DNA of 64,000 nucleotides, from contig JADLDI010000074.1 of the NCBI GenBank assembly GCA_020846745.1, positions 27,061 to 91,060 of the forward strand. The letters are read 5' to 3'. Below are positions 35,284-43,975 of the stretch, piece by piece. This stretch comes from Bryobacterales bacterium. Its GTDB lineage: Bacteria > Acidobacteriota > Terriglobia > Bryobacterales > Bryobacteraceae. The notes beneath the pieces were generated by a model, which was not told the origin of the DNA, searched no databases, and saw nothing but the letters and a program-made list of their open reading frames with translations. A program made the translations under genes and the position numbers. Numbering within the stretch: position 1 is the first letter of the stretch; each line of letters opens with the position of its first letter.

Positions 35284-37233
35284 ATGGCTACGAGCAACGG
35301 TCTCTATCAAATACGGGTTCCTGACCAGACCGATTACTGGGTCGAGATGGTGAAGTGCCGCGATGCGTGCCCGGTCCATACGGACGCGTGCGGGTATGTA
35401 AACGCCATTGCCGAAGGCCGGTATGAGGACGCGTACAGGATCGCCCGCGCCACAAATCCATTCGCCTCCATTTGCGGGCGTGTCTGCGGCGCTCCGTGCG
35501 AAATGAACTGTCGCCGGCGTGACGTGGATGCGCCCGTCTCTATCCGCGCTTTGAAACGCTTTGTTACGGATAAGTATGGTCCGGAAACCGGCGATTACAA
35601 GGTGTATCGCGAAGCCGGCAATCAGCGGATGCTGCCCCCCAATCGCGGCGACTATGAAAAGATCGCTGTGGTGGGCGGCGGCGTCTCCGGGTTGACGGTG
35701 GCGCACGACCTGCAGCAGATCGGTTACAAAGTTACCGTTTTTGAAGCCCACTCCGAACCCGGCGGCATGCTGATGGTCGGCGTGCCCGTGTTCCGGTTGC
35801 CGCGCGACCTGGTAAAGCACGAGATCAACGCGATTTGTTCGCTGGGCGTGAACCTGAAGGTCAACATGCAACTGGGCCGCGATTTCACGATCGCGGACCT
35901 GCGCCGGCAGGGGTACAAAGCTATCTTCCTCGGCATTGGCCTGCCCAAGGGGCGTAAGTTGAGTATCCCCAACGCCGAGGCCGAAGGTGTCTATGATGGC
36001 ATGGACTTCCTGCGTGCGTTCAATCAAGGCAAGCCGCTGCCCCTTGGCAAGCGCATTGTCGTGATCGGCGGCGGTAACGTCGCCTACGACGTAGCGCGTT
36101 CGGCGGTGCGTCCCGCTGAGTTACTCAAGAAAACCGAAGCCTTGGCCGAGATGGAACGTGGCGAACAGGTGGCGTACGACGTTGCCCGATCGGCCCTCCG
36201 GCTTAGCGGCGACAAAGAAGTGCATGTCGTCTGTCTCGAATCGCGCGAAGAGATGCCCGCCGACGAGATTGAAGTCCACGAGGGCGGTGAGGAAGGCATT
36301 CGCTTACACAATCGCCGGGGACCGCGAGAAGTCCTGGTCGAAGACGGCAAAGTGGTCGGCCTTCGAACCGTGTCCTGTACCTCTGTCTTCAATGCCGAAG
36401 GCCGCTTTTCCCCCACCTTCGACGAAGCCGTCATCGAAGATATCCCGTGCGACACGGTAATCTTTGCGATCGGCCAAACCTCCGACTTATCGTTCCTTCA
36501 GCCGGGTGACGGTGTAGAGAGCGAACGCGGGCTCATCAAGGTGAACCGCGAAACGTATCAGACCACGGCGCCCGACATCTTCGCGTGCGGCGATATTGCC
36601 CATGGTCCGCGGCTGTTTATCGACGCTGTCGCTTCTGCTCAGATTGCGGCGCGATCGATGCACGACTTTCTGCGCGGCACCCGTACCGACGTTGTTCTGC
36701 GTAAGCAATGGAAACCGGCCACCTACACGATGGCCGAGGGCTGGGAGCGTTATCCGCGCCAGAACCCGCCCGCCTTAGAGGCCGACCATCGCGCGGCCTC
36801 GCTCGATATTGTCGAGGTGAGTTACTCGGAAGAGCAGGCGCGTCATCAGGCGTCGCGCTGTCTGCGTTGCAACGTAAATACTGTTTTTGACACCTCGATC
36901 TGCGTGGCCTGCAACGGCTGTGTCGACGTGTGTCCGGAGAACCTCATCCGCCTCGTGCCCATGAGCCGGTTACTCAAAGACGAGGCCTTCCTTGTATCCG
37001 CCGCGCAGGAGTTTGGAGTTACAATCGACGAGTTACGGTCGGTTCCGGCCGCCGAGCTCGATGCTCTGGGCGGCGTGATGATGAAGGACGAAACCACGTG
37101 CATCCGTTGTGCGATGTGCGCCACCCGCTGCCCCACGCACGCTATTACAATGAAGCACTTCGATTTTACGCGCGAATGCGTCACCGTGCCGGCGCCTAAC
37201 TCGAAGGTGCTCTATAACCCCATTCCTGCATGA
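35284..37233 (+). CDS. FAD-dependent oxidoreductase with N- and C-terminal Fe-S regions
   Basis: A 649-residue GltD-like protein. Cysteine groups near 25-40 (CRDACPVHTDAC) and 64-76 (CGRVCGAPCEMNC) can bind Fe-S clusters. The FAD loop is VVGGGVSGLTVAH near 129 and the NAD(P) loop VVIGGGNVAYDVARSA near 260. Two ferredoxin-type 4Fe-4S motifs end the protein (CVACNGCVDVCP and CIRCAMCATRCP). The segment VAYDVARSA occurs twice about 35 residues apart. It lies between the CcoP-like gene and the SafE-like gene, its stop overlapping the latter's ATG. Its role in the respiratory unit is unknown; electron bifurcation or NAD(P)H-linked transfer is inference. Confidence 0.85.
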   Translation: MATSNGLYQIRVPDQTDYWVEMVKCRDACPVHTDACGYVNAIAEGRYEDAYRIARATNPFASICGRVCGAPCEMNCRRRDVDAPVSIRALKRFVTDKYGPETGDYKVYREAGNQRMLPPNRGDYEKIAVVGGGVSGLTVAHDLQQIGYKVTVFEAHSEPGGMLMVGVPVFRLPRDLVKHEINAICSLGVNLKVNMQLGRDFTIADLRRQGYKAIFLGIGLPKGRKLSIPNAEAEGVYDGMDFLRAFNQGKPLPLGKRIVVIGGGNVAYDVARSAVRPAELLKKTEALAEMERGEQVAYDVARSALRLSGDKEVHVVCLESREEMPADEIEVHEGGEEGIRLHNRRGPREVLVEDGKVVGLRTVSCTSVFNAEGRFSPTFDEAVIEDIPCDTVIFAIGQTSDLSFLQPGDGVESERGLIKVNRETYQTTAPDIFACGDIAHGPRLFIDAVASAQIAARSMHDFLRGTRTDVVLRKQWKPATYTMAEGWERYPRQNPPALEADHRAASLDIVEVSYSEEQARHQASRCLRCNVNTVFDTSICVACNGCVDVCPENLIRLVPMSRLLKDEAFLVSAAQEFGVTIDELRSVPAAELDALGGVMMKDETTCIRCAMCATRCPTHAITMKHFDFTRECVTVPAPNSKVLYNPIPA

Positions 37234-37907
37234 CCCTCGCGGAAGCGACACTACCGCTGAGTTTAGGTGTGGTTTCAAGCCTGCACTGCGCGCAGATGTG
37301 CGGACCGTTGGTGCTTTCCTACAGCGCGTCCGCCCGCCGCGGGCTGGCGCCGCACCTTTATTACAACGCCGGCCGTCTATTCACTTACGCGATTCTTGGA
37401 GCGCTGGCGGGCGGGCTTGGCCACGCCATCAGCGCCATCTCGGGTATCGAGAAGACTGTGATGCTGGTGGCCGGCACACTCATGGTCGTCGCCGGCATCC
37501 TGACCGCAGGCATTGTTCCTGCGCAACGGTTGGTTCAGGTCGGCGGCGACTCGTTTTCGCGGCTGTTTTCGCGTAAGATCGCGCCACTGCTGACGTCGGC
37601 GGATCCGCGGACCAAGTTAGGGCTGGGCGCCCTGCTCGGTTTGCTGCCTTGCGGTCTCGTTTACGCGGCGTTGATCCAAGCGATGGCGACGGGCACGGCT
37701 CGTGATGGGGCGGTGTCGATGATTCTGTTTGGGGTTGGTACAGCGACATCGTTGTTGCCAATCGGAGTTTTTTCGTCGTTTTTTGCAGCAAAGTTAGGCA
37801 GGTGGTCGACGCGGGTGGCCGCGTTGGCTATGGTGGTTATGGGATGCCTTTTGTTATGGAAAGGTATCCACGCTGTCACGTTTGGCCACAGTTGTCGTCA
37901 TCTATAG
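37230..37907 (+). CDS. TauE/SafE-type membrane protein (DsbD-like)
   Basis: A 225-residue protein with six hydrophobic segments. The N-terminal VVSSLHCAQMCGPLVLS and the later LGLLPCGLVYAALI motif place it in the sulfite exporter TauE/SafE-like group often found beside ccoG, ccoI and ccoS. The conserved Cys residues near the membrane suggest copper or thiol handling during oxidase assembly rather than sulfite export. The ATG overlaps the previous stop; the stop is 2 bases from the ccoG start. Confidence 0.82.
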   Translation: MTLAEATLPLSLGVVSSLHCAQMCGPLVLSYSASARRGLAPHLYYNAGRLFTYAILGALAGGLGHAISAISGIEKTVMLVAGTLMVVAGILTAGIVPAQRLVQVGGDSFSRLFSRKIAPLLTSADPRTKLGLGALLGLLPCGLVYAALIQAMATGTARDGAVSMILFGVGTATSLLPIGVFSSFFAAKLGRWSTRVAALAMVVMGCLLLWKGIHAVTFGHSCRHL

Positions 37908-37909
37908 TT

Positions 37910-39241
37910 ATGGCTAGCGCTGCCGCACCCCCGAGACCGCCCGCAAAACAACGGCCCGCGCCGCTGCCCCCGCCCCGGTTTACGTATCACCAGATTCGTA
38001 AGGCGATCCATCTGGTTTGTTTCCTGATCTTTGTCGCCCTGCCGTTCACGGATCTGATGCGCGTGGATATTCCGAATCAGCGCTTCTATTTCCTCGGTTC
38101 TGAACTGTGGATCAACGAATTCGGCATCATCTTCTTCACGATGATGTTTCTGCTGTTCGCCGTTGTGGCCACCTCGATGCTGTACGGGCGCATGTACTGC
38201 AGTTATCTCTGTCCGCAGATGATCTTCAGCGAGTGGTCGCTGGCTGTAGAGAACTGGCTCGTACGCAAGATCAACAAGAAACTGCCGAAGTGGCCGGTGC
38301 AGCGGAAACGGATTGCGTCGCGTGCCTGCTTCTACATGGTCCTGGCGTTAGCGTCGATCTTCCTGGCGTTTGTATTTACTTCATATTTCGTTGAACCGCG
38401 CGACTTGCTGCGGCGGTTGCTGGCGTTTGACATGCATACGGCCGGCGGCATCACCGGGGCGATCGTCACACTAGTCGCTTTCCTCGATTTCACGCTATTG
38501 CGCCAGCGGTTTTGCACCGCCGTGTGCCCGTATGGATATTTGCAGGGCATGCTCGGCGACGATAACACGCTGCTGGTGCACTATCGCGACGACAACAATG
38601 CGTGCATCGAATGTAAGAAGTGCGTCCGCGTCTGCCACATGGAAATCGACATTCGCGAGTCGCCGTTTCAGATTGAATGCATCCATTGCGGCGAATGTGT
38701 CGACGCGTGTCAGGACGTCCTGCGACGGTTGGGCCGGAAGACACTGATTCATTACGCGTGGGGAGCCAAAGGCGAGTTACTCGAGGCCAAGGCGCCCTGG
38801 TATCTGAAGTTCGGCCTGCGCGATCCCAAGCGCGTGGCCATCATGCTGGTTATATTCTTTTACGCCTGCGGCCTGTATGCGGCGCTGACGATGCGGCGCC
38901 AGGTATTGGTGCAGGTATCTCCGGTGCGAACGGAACTCTACAAAGTCGACTCCGCCGGCCTTATTCGTAATCGTTTCCGTGTCAAGATCGCGAATCGCGG
39001 CAAGCAACGGTCGCAGGTGAAGTTCGAACCTACTCGTCTGCCTGATGCGCAATTGCTGCTCGACCGCAATCCCATTGTCGTCGACCCCGGCCAGGTGATC
39101 GAAACTGAGTTCGACATTGCGGTGAAACAGTTCCGCGGATCGGAGTTAGTCAACCATTTCGCGCTGCTGGCCTCCACCGATACGGAGAAGAAGACCGACT
39201 CCTTCGACCAGACCTTCCTAATGCCACCGGAGAAGAAATAA
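37910..39241 (+). CDS. ccoG: cbb3 oxidase accessory protein CcoG
   Basis: A 443-residue membrane ferredoxin involved in cbb3 maturation, thought to reduce copper for CuB insertion. It has a Pro-rich start, several transmembrane helices with YGRMYCSYLCPQMIF and FCTAVCPYGYLQGM, two 4Fe-4S motifs (CIECKKCVRVCHMEID and CIHCGECVDACQDVL) and a C-terminal immunoglobulin-like domain, the full CcoG/RdxA order. The ATG at 37910 was chosen over the longer start at 37802, which would overlap the upstream membrane protein heavily. Confidence 0.93.
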   Translation: MASAAAPPRPPAKQRPAPLPPPRFTYHQIRKAIHLVCFLIFVALPFTDLMRVDIPNQRFYFLGSELWINEFGIIFFTMMFLLFAVVATSMLYGRMYCSYLCPQMIFSEWSLAVENWLVRKINKKLPKWPVQRKRIASRACFYMVLALASIFLAFVFTSYFVEPRDLLRRLLAFDMHTAGGITGAIVTLVAFLDFTLLRQRFCTAVCPYGYLQGMLGDDNTLLVHYRDDNNACIECKKCVRVCHMEIDIRESPFQIECIHCGECVDACQDVLRRLGRKTLIHYAWGAKGELLEAKAPWYLKFGLRDPKRVAIMLVIFFYACGLYAALTMRRQVLVQVSPVRTELYKVDSAGLIRNRFRVKIANRGKQRSQVKFEPTRLPDAQLLLDRNPIVVDPGQVIETEFDIAVKQFRGSELVNHFALLASTDTEKKTDSFDQTFLMPPEKK

Positions 39242-39245
39242 TCAG

Positions 39246-39389
39246 ATGCTGCGCCTGCTTTGCTTCGTCATGCTGCTGTTTATCGGCATCCTCATCTATG
39301 TGGGGATCGAGTCGCATAAGGCTAACCCCGTAATCCTGGATGAAAAGGGACGCGTCCGTAGCGGATCCCTCGCTGCCCAGCGGCAATGA
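39246..39389 (+). CDS. 47-residue single-helix protein in the cco cluster
   Basis: A small ORF with an N-terminal helix (LLCFVMLLFIGILIYVG) and a short charged tail (KANPVILDEKGRVRS). It starts 4 bases after ccoG and ends with ATGA overlapping the copper ATPase start. The dense packing supports translation. It may take the place of CcoH, which is otherwise missing here, but it lacks the periplasmic domain of CcoH. Confidence 0.6.
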   Translation: MLRLLCFVMLLFIGILIYVGIESHKANPVILDEKGRVRSGSLAAQRQ

Positions 39390-41782
39390 ACGGCGCCACG
39401 GAACTAAAGCTTCTCTGCGACCTCTGCACGCTGGAGTGCCGCAACGTGCTCCGCCGCAGCATCAACGGAGCGGAGAAGTACTTCTGCTGCCTTGGCTGCC
39501 AAAACGTGTACACGATCCTGGTCGAAAGCGGTGTGGTCTCCTCTGGTCGGGATCTGCGCGAAACAGACCTGTTCAAACAAAGCCTGAAGCTTGGACTCGT
39601 TTCCACCGGAGGCGGCGAGCGGCGGTCTATCCCGCCCGATGCGGTGACGACCGAAATGGTGCTGAGCGTTTCCGGTATGTGGTGTACCGCTTGCGGTTGG
39701 CTGATCGAACATGCGGTAAGTAAGGAGCGCGGCGTCGTCAATGTCGAGGTGGCCTTCGCCTCCGACTTAGTGCGCGTGAAGTACTGTCCGCAGTATCTGC
39801 CCCCGCAGCGCATCACGGAGCGGATCGAATCGCTGGGTTACCGCGCACAGCCGTACGATCCGAACCGCAAGGAAGATGCGGCCCTGCAGCGCGACCTGCT
39901 GTTGCGGATTGGTGTTGCGGGCTTCCTCTGGATGAACGTGATGCTGTTCTCGCTGCCGATTTACGCGAGTTACTGGGAGCCGATTTGGGATTCAGCGAGA
40001 CGGATCGTACCGTTCGTATTGATGGCGCTGGCCACTCCGGCGGTGTTCTATTCGGCCTGGCCGATTCATCGCATGGCGTTGCTCGGTTTACGTCATGCCA
40101 CGCTGCGCATGGAGACGCTGCTATCTTTAGGTATCTTCTCCGCGTACGGTTACAGCACGGCCCAGGCCATCCGCGGCGGACAGCATTACTACTTCGACAC
40201 GGCATGCGCGATCGTTACGCTGGTGTTACTCGGCAAGTTACTCGAGCGTGGCGCTAAGGAACGGACGGCGAAGGCGATCGCGCTGTTGCACGGGCTGATG
40301 CCCAATAAAGCGCGCGTTCTGTCGGGCGATCGCGAACGTTTCGTCTCTGTAGAAGCTCTCCAGCCCGGCATCAGCTTCCTGGTGAAAGCCGGTGAACGCA
40401 TTCCTGCCGATGGCGTCGTGACAGAAGGCGCCGCCAGGGTAGACGAATCGGTCCTCACTGGTGAATCCGCGCCGCTGCTCAAACAAAGCGGCGATCCGGT
40501 GATATGTGGCAGTTTGGCCACCGACGGCACACTCGAAATCCGCGCCACCCGCGCTTCGGCCGAAAGCACCCTCACCCACATCATCCGTGCGGTGGAAGAC
40601 GCGATCGGGAACCGCTCATCCATCGAGCGCACGGTGGACCGCGTTACACGCCTGTTTGTGCCCGCCGTCGTCGGCGTTGCCGCCGCGGTGGTTGGCGGCG
40701 GTATCTTCCTTGGCGTCCCAACCGGAGAAGCTATCCTTCGCGGCATCGCTGTCCTGGTCATCGCGTGTCCCTGTGCGCTCGGCGTGGCGACCCCGCTGGC
40801 GGTGATCGCCGCTGTCGGGTCCGCTTCCCGCCGCGGCATTCTCGTCACAAGCGCTGAGGTATTGGAAACGGTCGCCGGCGTCGACACCGTGGTGTTAGAT
40901 AAAACCGGTACGGTGACACGCGGTAACTTCCAACTGCTCCATTGCGACCCCGACGCCTTGCCGGTCCTTGCTGCTGTCGAGCGATTCTCCGAACATCCGC
41001 TGGCTGCTGCCGTTGTCGCGGAAGCCCGCCGTGTCCATCTGACAATCCCGCGCGCTACTAACATCCAGGTTCGAAAAGGGCAGGGAATTACAGGCGAGTT
41101 GGACGCGGGCGATGTTGCGATCGGTAACCGCAGCCTCTTCGAACAACAAGGCGAGGCCATCCCGCCCGAGTTGACCGTTGAGGCTGCCGCCTTTGAGCAG
41201 TCCGGCGCGACCGTTGCTTTCTGGCGCGCAGGCGCCCGCCGTGGCATGCTCGCTTTCGGCGACTCGATCAAGCCCGACGCCAAGGCGCTGGTGGATGCTC
41301 TGCGCGGGCGCGGCATTCGTACGGTCCTGCTTTCCGGCGACGCTGCCGATACAACGGCATCGATCGCAAAGACGATCGGCGTCGACGAGTTCCATGCCGA
41401 AGTCCTGCCGGCGCAGAAGGCGCAAACGGTCCAGGCGTATCAGCGGAACGGCAAAACAGTCGCCATGGTGGGCGACGGCGTCAACGATGCTCCGGCCCTG
41501 GCCGCCGCCGATCTCGGGATTGCCTTGGGTACCGGGGCCGACTTAGCGATGCAAGCGGCGCCCGTCGTCGTCATGCACCCCTCGCTGCTGCGCATCATGG
41601 AGGTGTTCGATATCGCGGCGCAGGCCCGGCGAGTGGTTTCCCAGAACCTGTTCTGGGCATTCGCTTACAACGTGGCGGGAATCACTCTGGCCGCCACCGG
41701 CATCTTAAACCCGATTTTTGCCGCCGCCGCCATGGTGCTGTCGAGCGTCTCGGTAATCGGTAACTCCCGCCGGTTGCAGTAA
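39386..41782 (+). CDS. ccoI: Copper-translocating P-type ATPase CcoI
   Basis: A 798-residue P1B-type ATPase that supplies copper for cbb3 oxidase. The N-terminal Cys-rich part (CDLCTLEC; FCCLGC) and an HMA-like GMWCTACGW near residue 100 bind metal. The transmembrane metal site is the CPC motif with Cys461, the phosphorylated Asp is 505 in LDKTGTVTRG, SEHPLAAAV is the HP motif and GDGVNDAPAL (Asp697) is the hinge. Last gene of the respiratory cluster; the prolyl oligopeptidase gene converges on it after 3 bases. Confidence 0.94.
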   Translation: MNGATELKLLCDLCTLECRNVLRRSINGAEKYFCCLGCQNVYTILVESGVVSSGRDLRETDLFKQSLKLGLVSTGGGERRSIPPDAVTTEMVLSVSGMWCTACGWLIEHAVSKERGVVNVEVAFASDLVRVKYCPQYLPPQRITERIESLGYRAQPYDPNRKEDAALQRDLLLRIGVAGFLWMNVMLFSLPIYASYWEPIWDSARRIVPFVLMALATPAVFYSAWPIHRMALLGLRHATLRMETLLSLGIFSAYGYSTAQAIRGGQHYYFDTACAIVTLVLLGKLLERGAKERTAKAIALLHGLMPNKARVLSGDRERFVSVEALQPGISFLVKAGERIPADGVVTEGAARVDESVLTGESAPLLKQSGDPVICGSLATDGTLEIRATRASAESTLTHIIRAVEDAIGNRSSIERTVDRVTRLFVPAVVGVAAAVVGGGIFLGVPTGEAILRGIAVLVIACPCALGVATPLAVIAAVGSASRRGILVTSAEVLETVAGVDTVVLDKTGTVTRGNFQLLHCDPDALPVLAAVERFSEHPLAAAVVAEARRVHLTIPRATNIQVRKGQGITGELDAGDVAIGNRSLFEQQGEAIPPELTVEAAAFEQSGATVAFWRAGARRGMLAFGDSIKPDAKALVDALRGRGIRTVLLSGDAADTTASIAKTIGVDEFHAEVLPAQKAQTVQAYQRNGKTVAMVGDGVNDAPALAAADLGIALGTGADLAMQAAPVVVMHPSLLRIMEVFDIAAQARRVVSQNLFWAFAYNVAGITLAATGILNPIFAAAAMVLSSVSVIGNSRRLQ

Positions 41783-41785
41783 CTC

Positions 41786-43900
41786 TTACTTACCGGGTAC
41801 GTAATCGAGCGCATTCATCACGAACGCGATCAGGTCCGTGTTCTCTTCGGCGCGCTTCGACACAGGCTTGCCCGCGCCGTGCCCGGCCGCCGTTTCGATC
41901 CGAACGATGATAGGTGCGGCACCTTGCTGGGCGTGCTGCATGGCGGCAGCATATTTAAAGCTGTGCGCGGGCACCACGCGATCGTCGTGGTCCGAGGTCA
42001 TAATAAGTGTCGGCGGATAAGCAACCTTGCGGATGTTATGGAGCGGCGAGTAAGCACGCAGATACTTGAAGTCCTCCGGCTTATCAGGGGAACCGTAGTC
42101 CGACATCCATGCCGAGCCGATCGTGAACTTGTGGAACCGCAACATGTCCATCACGCCGACAGCGGGGACCGCGGCGCCGAAAAGGTCCGGGCGCTGATTG
42201 AGAGTCGCGCCCACCAGTAGACCGCCGTTGCTGCGGCCATGAATCGCCAGGCGTTTGGATGAGGTGTACTTATTAGCGATCAGCCATTCAGCGGCGCTGA
42301 TGAAGTCGTCAAACACGTTCTGTTTGCGGTCCAGTCGGCCCGCCTTATACCAGTCCTCGCCGTACTCGCCGCCGCCGCGTAGGTTCGCCACTGCAAGGAC
42401 GCCGCCGAGTTCGAGCCACGCGCCCATCAGCGGGCTGAACGACGGCGTGATCGACACCTTGAACCCGCCGTACCCGTAAAGGAGCGTCGGGTTGCTCCCG
42501 TTGAGTTGGGTGCCCTTACGATACACAAGAAACATCGGGATGCGCGTGCCGTCTTTGCTGTTATAGAACACCTGCTTCTCCTCATACGTCGCCGGATTGA
42601 GGACGGGCGTCGGTTTCTCGAGACTGGCGGCGGTTCCGGCGCCCGCGTCGTAGCGGTACAGCATTTCGGGCGTCGTAAACGACGTGAAACTGTAATAGAG
42701 CGGCGTGGTTTCAAGGTGCGATGGCAGCAGCGCCGTGCCCAAGCCGGGCAGCTTCACTTCCGATTCTTTGTGGGTGTCGAGGTTGCGGACGTAGAGCGCG
42801 CTGGCGGCGTCGCGCAGATAGTTGAGCACCAGAAGATTCTCGACCATCAGCGACTGTTCCAGCGTGGCCTGGCGCTGAGGAGCGGCTTCCTTCCACGCCG
42901 CCCGCTGCGCATGGTTCACATTGATCGCGATTACGCGCCCGCGCGGTGCATTGTCGGTGGTGCTGAAGTAGAAGGTCGACCCGCGGTTGCCCAGGAACGC
43001 GTAACTGGCTTCGAACTTCGAGATCAGCTCGATTGTCTTGTTCGCGTCCTCGTTGAGGTCGCGATAAAACACCAGGTTTTCCTGGCGAGTCCCCCAACTT
43101 ACACTAATGATGAGATAGCGGCCGTCGGGCGTCGGGTCCGCGCTGAACATCCACTCCTTTTGGTCGGGCCGTTCGTAGATCAGCTTATCTTCCGCTTGAG
43201 CCGTGCGCAGGCGATGAAGGTACAGTTTGCTGTCTGTGTTCGCGGCGGTGTAGGCGTTCGATTGCTGCGGCTTCGGGAAGCGGCTGTAATAGAACGCCGA
43301 ACTGTCCGGAGCCCACGATGCACTCGAAAACTTGATCCAATCGAGCGTTTCGGAAAGGTCCTGCAGCGTGTCGACACTGCGAATATGGAACTTCTGCCAG
43401 TCGGAGCCGGCCGAAGACAAGCCATAGGCGAGCCATTTGCCGTCGGGGCTGGGCTGCCAGGTGGCTACCGCGGTCGTGCCGTCTTTGGAAAGGGTGTTGG
43501 GGTCGAGCAACACGCGTGCAGGGCCGCTAGTGTCGCGCACATAGAGCACCGGCTGATTCTGCCCGGGTTCCTGACGCATGTAGAAAACTCGGCCTTTCGC
43601 GGTGCGGACGCTGGCTTGAAAATCGAGCGCCGGGTACTTGACCGTGGCGAACATGCGGTCGGCCACCGACCGGATCCGTTGCCGCGAGGGCAGGGAATTC
43701 AGATACTGGGCCGAGAGTGCTTGCTCGGCTTTGATCCACGCTTTGGTCTCGGGCGAATCCTGCTCGAGAAGGCGATAAGGATCGGCGACCTTCGAGCCAT
43801 GAAAATCGTCGACTTGCGAGCCTTGCGGAGCGGGTGGATACTTCAATCGAGCCTCGGCGAACAGCGATACGGTAGCGATCAAGAACGCCCGGAAGCGCAT
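41786..43900 (-). CDS. Prolyl oligopeptidase (S9A)
   Basis: A 704-residue exported serine peptidase cleaving after proline in peptides. A short signal peptide (FRAFLIATVSLFAEA) is followed by the seven-bladed propeller and the C-terminal hydrolase domain. The catalytic triad is the Ser in GRSNGG (near 557 of this start), the Asp in DHDDRV and the His in AAGHG. NLRGGGEYGEDWYKAG is a family signature. ATG at 43900 gives a normal signal peptide; the GTG at 43924 is longer by 8 residues. It is divergent from the TonB-dependent receptor gene. Confidence 0.93.
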   Translation of the reverse strand: MRFRAFLIATVSLFAEARLKYPPAPQGSQVDDFHGSKVADPYRLLEQDSPETKAWIKAEQALSAQYLNSLPSRQRIRSVADRMFATVKYPALDFQASVRTAKGRVFYMRQEPGQNQPVLYVRDTSGPARVLLDPNTLSKDGTTAVATWQPSPDGKWLAYGLSSAGSDWQKFHIRSVDTLQDLSETLDWIKFSSASWAPDSSAFYYSRFPKPQQSNAYTAANTDSKLYLHRLRTAQAEDKLIYERPDQKEWMFSADPTPDGRYLIISVSWGTRQENLVFYRDLNEDANKTIELISKFEASYAFLGNRGSTFYFSTTDNAPRGRVIAINVNHAQRAAWKEAAPQRQATLEQSLMVENLLVLNYLRDAASALYVRNLDTHKESEVKLPGLGTALLPSHLETTPLYYSFTSFTTPEMLYRYDAGAGTAASLEKPTPVLNPATYEEKQVFYNSKDGTRIPMFLVYRKGTQLNGSNPTLLYGYGGFKVSITPSFSPLMGAWLELGGVLAVANLRGGGEYGEDWYKAGRLDRKQNVFDDFISAAEWLIANKYTSSKRLAIHGRSNGGLLVGATLNQRPDLFGAAVPAVGVMDMLRFHKFTIGSAWMSDYGSPDKPEDFKYLRAYSPLHNIRKVAYPPTLIMTSDHDDRVVPAHSFKYAAAMQHAQQGAAPIIVRIETAAGHGAGKPVSKRAEENTDLIAFVMNALDYVPGK

Positions 43901-43975
43901 ACCGGCATTATAGAAGCTTGCCACAGTGAACCGCCGTTATACTCGAATGAAAGACTCGCTTTCTTTGAATTAGTA

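Noticed and set aside
42506..43975. 490-codon open frame joined in frame to the TonB receptor
   Set aside because: It is antisense to the prolyl oligopeptidase gene, lacks family motifs and a signal peptide, and exists because of the GC-rich codon pattern. The receptor begins at 43976.
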